Assembly: GCF_036075115.1 (NCBI RefSeq)
Contig: NZ_CP107958.1
Span: forward strand, 3,968,001-4,032,000
DNA from: Streptomyces sp. NBC_00377
GTDB taxonomy: Bacteria; Actinomycetota; Actinomycetes; Streptomycetales; Streptomycetaceae
DNA: 64,000 nucleotides
Reading direction: 5' to 3'
The translations under genes and the position numbers were made by a program. This document shows, in pieces, positions 24,184-31,702 of this stretch (position 1 is its first letter; every line of letters begins with the position of its first letter). Below the pieces are notes generated by a model that made no database searches, was not told the DNA's origin, and saw only the letters and a program-made list of their open reading frames with translations.

Positions 24184-24954
24184 TCAGATCCCCACAGTGA
24201 AGCCGGCGGACCAGGACTGGATGTCCTGCACGATGCGGTCCCACGCGCCGGTCAGCAGCAGCAGACCGGTCACGATCATCATCGTGCCGCCGATCCGCAT
24301 CACCCAGGCGTAGTGACGCTTGACCCAGCCGAAGGCGCCGAGCGCCTTGCGGAAGGCGACCGCGGCGAGCACGAAGGGCACGCCCAGGCCGAGGCAGTAG
24401 GCGACGGTCAGTATGGCACCGCGGCCGGCGCTTCCCTGCTGGGAGGAGAGGGCGATCACGGAGGCGAGGGTCGGGCCGATGCAGGGGGTCCAGCCGATGC
24501 CGAACAGCGCGCCGAGCAGCGGGGCTCCGGCCAGTCCGGCGACGGGCCGCTTGTGGAAGCGGAACTCGCGCTGGGTCATCCAGGGCATGAGACCCATGAA
24601 GAAGACGCCCATGACGATCATGAGCACGCCCAGCACCTTGGACAGGACGTCCTGGTTCGCCTGGAGGTTCTCCCCGAAGTAGCCGAACAGGGCTCCGCTG
24701 GAGACGAACACCACGGTGAAACCGAGGACGAAGAGCGAGGCGCCGGCCACCATCCGCCCGCGGCGGGCCTCGGCCAGGTCGGTACCGGCGACGCCGGTGA
24801 CGTACGACAGATAGCCGGGGACGAGCGGCAGGACGCAGGGCGAGAAGAAGGAGACGAGGCCGCCGAGCAGCGCGATCGGCAGCGCGGTCAGCAACGCGCC
24901 GTTGAGCACGGTGTCGTTGTAACCCGTCGTGGCGAGTGTGCTGACCGCGCTCAC
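24184..24954 (-). CDS. ccdA: Thiol-disulfide transporter CcdA
   Basis: 256 residues with six or more transmembrane helices, from a GTG at 24954. The CcdA/DsbD hallmark LVSFFSPCVLPLVPGYLSY is at about residues 33-51, and a second conserved region is GWTPCIGPTL. These two cysteines carry electrons from cytoplasmic thioredoxin across the membrane to ResA. It is 1 bp downstream of resA and 3 bp before resB. It belongs to the system II cytochrome c maturation operon. Confidence 0.93.
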   Translation of the reverse strand: MSAVSTLATTGYNDTVLNGALLTALPIALLGGLVSFFSPCVLPLVPGYLSYVTGVAGTDLAEARRGRMVAGASLFVLGFTVVFVSSGALFGYFGENLQANQDVLSKVLGVLMIVMGVFFMGLMPWMTQREFRFHKRPVAGLAGAPLLGALFGIGWTPCIGPTLASVIALSSQQGSAGRGAILTVAYCLGLGVPFVLAAVAFRKALGAFGWVKRHYAWVMRIGGTMMIVTGLLLLTGAWDRIVQDIQSWSAGFTVGI

Positions 24955-24955
24955 G

Positions 24956-25588
24956 TCACTTCTCCGCGAGGACGGGCGCGATCATGCTGCGCAGCCTCTC
25001 CTCGCCGAGTGCGGCCAGCGAACGGGCGGCGATCTTGCCTTCCCGGTCTATGACCAGCGTGGAGGGGATGGCCTGGAGGCTGAGCGTGCCCTTCTTGAAG
25101 CGCAGCAGCAGCTTGCCCTTGGGGTCGGACAGGCTGGGGTAGGTGATGCCCTGCTGCTTCTCGAAGGCGAGGGCGTTGTCGTTGCTGGTGTCGAGGGTGT
25201 TGATCCCGACGAACTGCACGCCCTGGCCCTTGAGGTCCGTGTAGACCTTCTCGAAGTTGGGCGCCTCGGCACGGCAGGGAGCACACCAGGAGCCCCACAC
25301 GTTGAGGACGACGACCTTGCCTTTGTACTGCGTGAGGTCGAGCTGTCCACCGGCGACGGTCTTGCCGGACAGGTCGGGCGCGGCGGCGCGCTCGCCCTTC
25401 TTCGCGATGGAGATGCCGTCCTTGCCCATCACGAAGTTGGTGTCACTGCCACCTCCGGCGGTGCCCCCGGAGGTGCACGCGGTGAGCAGCAGTGCGGCGG
25501 CGGCTGCACCGGCGGCCGTGGTCAGGGCAGCGCGGCGCGAGCGGATCCGGCTGGTCGAGCTCGGGGAAATGTGGCTGGCGGCACTCAT
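24956..25588 (-). CDS. resA: ResA-like membrane-anchored thioredoxin (lipoprotein)
   Basis: 210 residues. The N-terminus has two Arg-rich stretches, a hydrophobic core and a lipobox LLTAC with Cys38, so it is probably a lipoprotein. The thioredoxin-like domain has the active site WCAPC (Cys102, Cys105) and the cis-Pro region LQAIPSTLVIDREGKI. It reduces apocytochrome c cysteines before haem attachment, using electrons from CcdA. No clear RBS precedes the ATG. It is the first gene of resA-ccdA-resB-ccsB. Confidence 0.92.
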   Translation of the reverse strand: MSAASHISPSSTSRIRSRRAALTTAAGAAAAALLLTACTSGGTAGGGSDTNFVMGKDGISIAKKGERAAAPDLSGKTVAGGQLDLTQYKGKVVVLNVWGSWCAPCRAEAPNFEKVYTDLKGQGVQFVGINTLDTSNDNALAFEKQQGITYPSLSDPKGKLLLRFKKGTLSLQAIPSTLVIDREGKIAARSLAALGEERLRSMIAPVLAEK

Positions 25589-25654
25589 GTGAAAAGTTTC
25601 GCATGCCCGTTCCAGGGATCTTTCCCGCCCCCCTTGCGGGGAGAAAACCCCTTT

Positions 25655-26968
25655 TCAGGACGGCGCCGAGGCCGACGCGGACGAGGACGCGGAGGTGGAT
25701 GCCGAGGGGGTGCGTGCGCCGAGGAAGGTCTTCCAGCCGCCGGCCGGCTGCTGCCCCACCTCGAGGGTGCGCAGCTTCTCGAGGACCTCGGGCTTCTGGA
25801 CGTCGATCCAGTCCACGAACTGGCGGAAGGAGACCAGCCGTACGTCCGCGCCCTTCTCCTTCTCCCGCGCGATGTGCTTGAAGGCCTCCTCGACGGCGTC
25901 CATGTAGATGCCGCCGTTCCACTGCTCGAAGTGGTTGCCGATGAAGAGGGGTGCGCGGTTCGTCTCGAATGCCCGCTTGAATCCCTGTATGTACGCCTGT
26001 GAGGACTGCTGCCGCCAGCCGGGGTAGTTGTGGGCGGGCGCCTTGGTCGAGTTGATCGACTGGTTGGCGAGCATGTTGTAGTCCATCGAGAGGACCTCGA
26101 AGGAGTGGCCGGGGAAGGGGATCTGCTGCAACGGCAGGTCCCAGATCCCGTCCTTCTTCTTCGGCCACACCTGACGCCCGCCCGGCGAGGAGGCGTCGTA
26201 GCGCCAGCCGAGGGCGCGGGCGGTGGGGAGGAGGTTGTCCTGGCCGAGCAGACAGGGCGTCCTGCCGCCGACGAGTTCCTTGTCGTAGTCGAAGGGCAGC
26301 GCGGGCAGTTCGCTCCAGCCGGTGTTGGTCCGCCACTCCTTCACGAACTTCTTCGCCTGGTCTATCTCGCTGCGCCACTGCGCCGGCGTCCACTTGCCGA
26401 CCGAGCCGTGGCCCTCGCCGCAGAAGTGGCCGTTGAAGTGGGTGCCTATCTCGTGCCCCTCTAGCCAGGCGCGGCGGACGCCCGCGAGCGTCAGCTTGAC
26501 GTGGTCGTCGGTGAGGTAGCCGATGTCGGAGGCGCCGCGCGGGTTGTTGGGCGGGTCGTAGAGCCGCTTCTTCGACTCCGGCAGCAGATACAGCCCGGAG
26601 AGGAAGAAGGTCATGCTCGCGCCGTGCGCCTTGGCGAGGTCGAGGAAGCGGTCGAAGAGTCCGTTGCCCACCTCGCCGGCCCCGTCCCACGAGAAGACGA
26701 CGAACTGCGGCGGCTCCTGGCTGGGCTGGAGCGGCGCCGGCGGGGCAGGCTGGTGGGGCTGCTTGCCGGTGAAGGAGGTGGACCCGTCCCCGATGGGCCG
26801 GGCGCTGGCCTTCGGGCTCGGGCTGCCGGACGGCTTCCCCGAGCCGCCGGCACCGCCGTGGGCGCGGGGGCCGTCGGAGTCGGTGAGGCTGCCGCAGCCC
26901 ACGAGTCCGGCAGCGGCGGCGGCCCCGGCACCGAGTCCGAGTGCTCCCCTGCGGGTGATGGCGCGCAT
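25655..26968 (-). CDS. Secreted polysaccharide deacetylase-family protein
   Basis: 437 residues from the ATG at 26968. It starts MRAITRRGALGLGAGAAAAAG, a twin-arginine-type signal, followed by VGCG, a possible lipobox. A Ser/Pro/Gly-rich linker leads to an NodB-like barrel: FVVFSWDGAGE (first motif with the metal Asp), GHEIGTHFNGHF (His-x3-His-like motif), and later MDYNMLANQ and PLFIGNHFEQW. It probably deacetylates a cell-envelope or other polysaccharide outside the cell, but substitutions near the first motif leave activity uncertain. The tail is Ser/Ala-rich. Confidence 0.82.
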   Translation of the reverse strand: MRAITRRGALGLGAGAAAAAGLVGCGSLTDSDGPRAHGGAGGSGKPSGSPSPKASARPIGDGSTSFTGKQPHQPAPPAPLQPSQEPPQFVVFSWDGAGEVGNGLFDRFLDLAKAHGASMTFFLSGLYLLPESKKRLYDPPNNPRGASDIGYLTDDHVKLTLAGVRRAWLEGHEIGTHFNGHFCGEGHGSVGKWTPAQWRSEIDQAKKFVKEWRTNTGWSELPALPFDYDKELVGGRTPCLLGQDNLLPTARALGWRYDASSPGGRQVWPKKKDGIWDLPLQQIPFPGHSFEVLSMDYNMLANQSINSTKAPAHNYPGWRQQSSQAYIQGFKRAFETNRAPLFIGNHFEQWNGGIYMDAVEEAFKHIAREKEKGADVRLVSFRQFVDWIDVQKPEVLEKLRTLEVGQQPAGGWKTFLGARTPSASTSASSSASASAPS

Positions 26969-27114
26969 GTGGCAACCCCGTTCGTCACGTTCTCTGGTGG
27001 TCACATAATCAGAGGACGTGACGAACAACGAGGTTCCGCCGGGACTTCCGGATTCCGTAACAGAGCGGCCGGTTCCAGCCATCCGTTACGGCATGTGTTC
27101 CGGCCAGGGCGCGG

Positions 27115-27873
27115 TTACGCCCCGAAGGCCTTGCCCTTCCCCGCCACCGGCCTGGCTCCGGCACGGAGATGGGCGGGCACCAGGTCGATGGCCGGCTCGC
27201 TGTAGCCGACGGACACGATCCGGTCGCCCTGGTACGTGAAGGTCGTCAGCGAGGCGAGCGTGCACTGCCGCTTGCGCGGGTCGTGCCACAGCCGCCGCCG
27301 TTCGACGTAGGACCGCACGATCCAGATCGGCAGCTGATGGCTGACGAGCACCGCCTCGTGCCCGCGGGCCGCGTCCTTCGCCGCGTTCAGCGCCCCCGTC
27401 ATCCGGACGACCTGGTCGACGTACGGCTCGCCCCAGGACGGCTTGAACGGGTTGACGAGGTGCTTCCAGTTCTCGGGCCGGCGCAGCGCCCCGTCGCCGA
27501 CGCCGAACGTCTTGCCCTGGAAGACGTTCTCGGCCTCCAGCAGCCGCGCGTCGGTGGCCAGGTCGAGCCCGTGCGCCTTGGCGATCGGCGTCGCCGTCTC
27601 CTGCGCCCGCTCCAGCGGCGAGGCGACGACGTGCGTGATGTCACGCGGGGCGAGGTGCTCGGCCACCCGCTCGGCCATCTGCCGGCCCAGCTCGGAAAGG
27701 TGGTAGCCGTCGAGCCGGCCGTAGAGGACGCCGTCGGGGTTGTCGACCTCGCCGTGCCGCATCAGGTGGACGACGGTGATGTCCTGGTCCGAGCCGTACC
27801 CGAAGGCCCTCTCGAATGCCTTCTGGGACGCCTTCTCTGCTGCGTTCTGGGGTGCGTTCTCCGGGGTGGTCAT
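27115..27873 (-). CDS. Histidine phosphatase family protein
   Basis: 252 residues from the ATG at 27873, overlapping the hemL stop as ATGA. The catalytic motif LMRHGEVDNP gives Arg39, His40 and Gly41. ASPLERAQETA carries the second conserved Arg, and EAVLVSHQLPIW holds the second His. Residues 1-28 are a variable, Ala/Gln-rich extension. The family includes phosphoglycerate mutases and many broad phosphatases, so the substrate is unknown. Coupled translation with hemL is a common Streptomyces arrangement. Confidence 0.87.
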   Translation of the reverse strand: MTTPENAPQNAAEKASQKAFERAFGYGSDQDITVVHLMRHGEVDNPDGVLYGRLDGYHLSELGRQMAERVAEHLAPRDITHVVASPLERAQETATPIAKAHGLDLATDARLLEAENVFQGKTFGVGDGALRRPENWKHLVNPFKPSWGEPYVDQVVRMTGALNAAKDAARGHEAVLVSHQLPIWIVRSYVERRRLWHDPRKRQCTLASLTTFTYQGDRIVSVGYSEPAIDLVPAHLRAGARPVAGKGKAFGA

Positions 27874-29189
27874 GCCGCTGTGGCCTCCGCAGCCGCTCGG
27901 GCCGCCGCCGGGAGGGCGTCGGCGATTCTCTGGACGGCCCGGTCGTCGTGGGCCGTGGACACGAACCATGACTCGAAGGACGACGGCGGCAGGTACACGC
28001 CGTTCGCCAGCAGCGAGTGGAAGAAGGCGGTGAAGCGGAAGGACTCCTGCGCCTTGGCGTCCTCGTAGTCCCGCACGGGACGGTCCGTGAAGAACACCGA
28101 GAACATGTTGGAGGCGCTCTGGAGCGTGTGCGCGACACCCTCCTTGGTCAGCGCCTCCGACACCAGGGCCCGGATCCGGACGGAGACGTCGTCGATCGTG
28201 GCGTAGGCGGCGTCGTCGAGGAGCCGGAGCTGGGCCAGTCCGGCGGCGGTCGCCACCGGGTTCCCGGAGAGTGTGCCCGCCTGGTAGACGGGTCCGGCGG
28301 GGGCGAGGTGCGCCATGACGTCCGCCCGCCCGCCGAAGGCCGCGGCGGGGAAGCCGCCGCCCATGACCTTGCCGAAGGTCATCAGGTCGGGCCGTACGCC
28401 GTCGATCCCGTACCAGCCCGCCCGGCTGGTCCGGAAGCCGGTCATGACCTCGTCGGAGATGAACAGCGCGCCGTTGTTCTGGCAGGCGTCCTTGAGTCCC
28501 TGGTTGAAGCCCGGCAGCGGCGGCACGACACCCATGTTCCCCGGCGAGGCCTCGGTGATCACACAGGCGATCTCGCCCGGGTGCCGGTGGAACGCCTCCT
28601 GCACGGCCTCGAGGTCGTTGTACGGCAGGACGATGGTGTCGCCGGCCTGGGCGCCGGTGACACCGGGCGTGTCCGGGAGCGCGAAGGTCGCCACCCCGGA
28701 GCCGGCCGCCGCGAGGAGCGAGTCGACGTGCCCGTGGTAGCACCCGGCGAACTTGATCACCTTGGAGCGCCGGGTGAAGCCGCGGGCGAGCCGGATGGCG
28801 GACATGGTGGCCTCGGTGCCGCTGGAGACGAGCCGCACCTCCTCCAGGGGCGCGATGCGCTCGACCATCTCCTCGGCGAGCGCCACCTCACCCTCACCGG
28901 GCGTACCGAAGGAGGTGCCGCGCGAGACCGCGTCCTGGACGGCGGCGATCACCTCGGGGTGCGCGTGCCCGAGGATCATGGGCCCCCAGGAACAGACCAG
29001 GTCGACGTACTCCCGCCCGTCGGCGTCCGTCAGGTACGGGCCGGTGCCGGACACCATGAACCGGGGCGTTCCGCCCACCGCGCGGAACGCGCGCACCGGC
29101 GAGTTCACACCGCCCGGCGTGACGGCGGACGCACGGTCGAACAGCGCCTGTGAGACAGGCGCATCGTATGAATAGGGCAGTTCGCTCAT
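27870..29189 (-). CDS. hemL: Glutamate-1-semialdehyde 2,1-aminomutase HemL
   Basis: 439 residues, full length. The PLP-binding lysine is Lys274 in TFGKVMGGGFP; Asp246 in FISDEVMTGFR contacts the pyridine nitrogen. VNSPVRAFRAVGG at the N-terminus and VSSGTEATMSAIRLARG are typical of GSA aminomutase. It converts glutamate-1-semialdehyde to 5-aminolevulinate, an early tetrapyrrole step. The cytochrome c maturation genes lie nearby downstream, so haem supply and haem insertion are close on the chromosome. Confidence 0.94.
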   Translation of the reverse strand: MSELPYSYDAPVSQALFDRASAVTPGGVNSPVRAFRAVGGTPRFMVSGTGPYLTDADGREYVDLVCSWGPMILGHAHPEVIAAVQDAVSRGTSFGTPGEGEVALAEEMVERIAPLEEVRLVSSGTEATMSAIRLARGFTRRSKVIKFAGCYHGHVDSLLAAAGSGVATFALPDTPGVTGAQAGDTIVLPYNDLEAVQEAFHRHPGEIACVITEASPGNMGVVPPLPGFNQGLKDACQNNGALFISDEVMTGFRTSRAGWYGIDGVRPDLMTFGKVMGGGFPAAAFGGRADVMAHLAPAGPVYQAGTLSGNPVATAAGLAQLRLLDDAAYATIDDVSVRIRALVSEALTKEGVAHTLQSASNMFSVFFTDRPVRDYEDAKAQESFRFTAFFHSLLANGVYLPPSSFESWFVSTAHDDRAVQRIADALPAAARAAAEATAA

Positions 29190-29758
29190 GACCTGCGACT
29201 TCTCCGACCTTTTCCGACTTGCTGGACTCCGGTTGCCAGTGACCTCCCAGAGTAGGCCAGCGAGAGCCGGGGGCCCGTGGGGCCGTCATCGGCTTCACCA
29301 TCTGCGAAACTGAGTCGGAACAGGCCTGCTGGACGTAGCACACACCGACCGTGTGTCCAGTGGCTGTGAAGATCCTGCGGACAGGTGTTTCAACGCACGT
29401 TTCGGCGGGCGGCCGTGGGGGAGGTCACTGACACGATGATCGGGTTGCGCGGCGGGGGCCACGCGTCCTAGAAAAGCAGTCGGGTGGAGATATGCATCGC
29501 GGTGGCGGACTGGGCGAGGGGACTGACGACCTGGGTCCTCGACGTGCCCAACGGGGAAAGCACCGGCGCGACGCGGAGGAAGCGAACGAAGCACGTCAGA
29601 CGCAGGCACAAGGTGTACCGAGTGAGCCCGACCGGATCGACCGCATCGATCAGATCGACCGACTCGACCGGATCGAGGGGTTCGACCGGATCGACCGGCG
29701 CGTCGACCAGCGGATCGACCCCCTTCGGGCGGGGAGCAGAAATGGTGGTCGGGTGGGG
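29190..29758. other. Long hemL upstream gap with a GATCGACC-rich stretch
   Basis: This 570-bp gap lies between the divergent starts of hemL and the gene at 29759. No tRNA or other RNA gene was recognised. From about 29630 to 29723 the sequence is dominated by ATCGACC-type units. In the plus frame that continues into the downstream gene they read DRIDRIDQIDRLDRIEGF. An ATG at 29492 with GGAG upstream opens that frame, so part of the gap could be an N-terminal extension. Confidence 0.5.
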
Positions 29759-30190
29759 GTGACGTACAAGTACTTCGGCGCGCCCGACGGCGCTACCGCG
29801 GCCCGCGTCCCGATCTCGATGCGCCCCGAGGAGCTCGGCGGCGACGAGCTCGGCATGAACGGCATGTTCACCAAGATCAAGCCCGAGACCATGGCCGCGA
29901 TGGTGCTGACCGGCATCGAAGGCGTCCCCCTCCACAAGGTGCCCCCGCTGGAACTGGTCGTCCTGCATCCCGACTACGCCGTGGTGAAGCTCCCCATGAC
30001 GGTCGTGGACCCCCTGCGGGACATAGGCGAGGAAGCGGTGGGCGCGGCGGCGTTCATCTGGTCCACGGTGCCGGACCGGGGCGGCCCCCGGGACGCGTTC
30101 AACGTCTACCAGCTGCTCCACGAGTGGCAGGACTTCAGCCACCGCCTGCACGAGGCGGGGCACCAGCCGTACTGCCTGGTCTGGCCCTGA
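29759..30190 (+). CDS. Conserved hypothetical protein
   Basis: 143 residues from a GTG at 29759 (MTYKYFGAPDGATAARVPISM). The frame is open back to an ATG at 29492, which would add 89 residues of charged repeats; the core is the part that looks like a normal folded protein. It is a soluble alpha/beta composition without signal or membrane segments; ELVVLHPDYAVVKLPM looks like strands. I do not recognise a function. It is divergent from hemL. Confidence 0.65.
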   Translation: MTYKYFGAPDGATAARVPISMRPEELGGDELGMNGMFTKIKPETMAAMVLTGIEGVPLHKVPPLELVVLHPDYAVVKLPMTVVDPLRDIGEEAVGAAAFIWSTVPDRGGPRDAFNVYQLLHEWQDFSHRLHEAGHQPYCLVWP

Positions 30191-30476
30191 CCTGGGGTTT
30201 CGCTGGTCTCGGGTGAGGTCTTCGGGCCTCGGCGGCGCGGTTGCCCGCCTCGGCCTTCGTGTGAAAGTTCTCCATTCGCCCGTGGCCGTCCAGGTCGGTC
30301 TCTGTGGGCTCAGGGTGAGACTCGCGCCGGCGAACACGCCCTCGGGCCGCATTGCGCGGTCGCTCGACGCCGCGCCCGCTCTCGCCGGGACGGAGGCGGA
30401 AGCCACGGCTCGGGCCGAAACCGAGAGCCGCAGGGCTTCCTGGTCGCATCACCCCGCGTCACCCCGCAGCCCCACG

Positions 30477-30842
30477 TCACACCGGAATGATGTCCGGCCA
30501 CCACGGGGGGACGTTGCCCTCGCAGATCGGTGAGGGGTAGGAATCCAGGACGCCGATCCACGCGATCATTCCCCAGGCCATGCCCACGCTCGCGCAGATC
30601 GCGACGACGTATGCCCATTTCATTCCCCTGGGGCCGAGGAATTTGAGGACAAGGCCCCAGAGCGAGGAAATCAGGGCCCATATGAGAAGAAAGCAGAAAA
30701 GCAGGACCGCCCCGTTGGCCGAGCCGTTGCCGACGTCGCACGATCGCCACATGCCTGCGACCACCCAGACTGTCGCGCCTGCCACCGTCCCGCCGGCGCC
30801 CAAAGGCAGCAGGCACCCGACGCGGTGCGTGGCAGCCTCCAT
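30477..30842 (-). CDS. Small membrane protein, candidate immunity protein
   Basis: 121 residues with GAGGAG 8 nt before the ATG at 30842. Three hydrophobic helices are seen: about residues 12-30, 44-66 and 76-96. A Trp/Pro-rich tail follows (CEGNVPPWWPDIIP) with one of its four cysteines. Base composition is clearly lower in GC than the window (about 55% by eye around 30601-30660), a sign of separate origin. It directly follows the RHS toxin gene but behind a strong terminator, so it would need its own promoter. Position is that of an immunity gene; no known immunity family was recognised. Confidence 0.7.
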   Translation of the reverse strand: MEAATHRVGCLLPLGAGGTVAGATVWVVAGMWRSCDVGNGSANGAVLLFCFLLIWALISSLWGLVLKFLGPRGMKWAYVVAICASVGMAWGMIAWIGVLDSYPSPICEGNVPPWWPDIIPV

Positions 30843-30869
30843 GATGTCTCCTCAATGCACGGTTCGAAT

Positions 30870-30912
30870 AAAAAAAAGCCTGGGTGCCGCCAACGTTAGC
30901 GGCACCCAGGCT
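30870..30912 (-). terminator. Intrinsic terminator after the RHS gene
   Basis: A 14-bp perfect stem (30877-30890 with 30899-30912; arm AGCCTGGGTGCCGC) closes an 8-nt loop. On the minus strand it is followed by a run of eight U residues (30870-30877). It lies 8 bp beyond the RHS stop codon. Such a canonical U-tract terminator is unusual for this genome. Confidence 0.92.
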
Positions 30913-30919
30913 GGACGGT

Positions 30920-31702
30920 CTACGAGTGCCTCACCTGCGCAGCACCCTTGTCATACAGTTCCTTGACCGTGTCGACTATCGCCGAGTGGAACTGCTCTCG
31001 CGTCAGGTCGACTCCGTACTCCTCGTACAGTTCGACCCCCGCTCTCATCGTGATCTGGTCGCCGATGTCGTTCTCGCCGACCAGGAGCGGGTCCGCGACG
31101 GAGGCGCCGTCGATGAGGGTCTTCTCGTCGATCCCGGCCGCGGCTCCCACGTAGCCGTAGTGGACGTTCGACCAGATGTCGTAGTAGGCCTCCAGGTCGG
31201 TGCCGGGAACGCTGGTGTAGAAGTCCGACTTGGCCAGGTCGAATTTCGCGGCGAGCTTCGGCTTGTGGTCCCATTCGCAGATCTTCGGGCATACCTTGGC
31301 GGTCCACATGGCGAGTGCCGCCTGCGTATCCGCGCCCATGTTCCGGCCGAATGCGTCGTACCATTTCCAGGGCCGCAAAAGTCCCTTGATGCCCTTGACG
31401 TCGTCCGACACCACGTTCGTCTTGAGTTCCGAGAACATATAGCTCTCGATCTCGTTGTAGAGCTTCTCGTTGCCGGACTTCTTCTTGGGAAGCGGCTCGG
31501 GGCCCTTCTGGTATGTGATGGAGGCGACGGTCTTGCCCGTCTTGTTCACCGTCACCGTCATCGTTCCCACGATGGGGACGTAGACGGTGTAGGTCTTCGT
31601 GGAGTGGTAGACCCAGGTCCCGTTCGGGCCCATCGTCATGTAGTCCCGGTAGCTGCCGCCCTTGCCGTCGCTGCATCCGCGCTCGCAGTCCGTGATCGGC
31701 CG
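30920..31702 (-). other. Swappable toxin tip region of the RHS gene
   Basis: Codons for the last 260 residues after the DPTGL motif. GC is about 53% in 31381-31440 by count, against about 70% in the rest of the gene. Key residues are the WDHKPKL block (tip residues 144-150) and YDIWSNVHYGYVG (174-186). The sharp change at the conserved core end fits replacement of the tip by recombination. Confidence 0.75.

Noticed and set aside
27055..27091. Inverted repeat CCGTAAC / GTTACGG near the histidine phosphatase stop
   Set aside because: The arms are 7 bp with a 23-nt spacer and nothing ties it to a regulator or attachment site.
29250..29490. Possible tRNA or small RNA in the hemL upstream gap
   Set aside because: No cloverleaf, T-loop GTTCRANNC or CCA end could be found.
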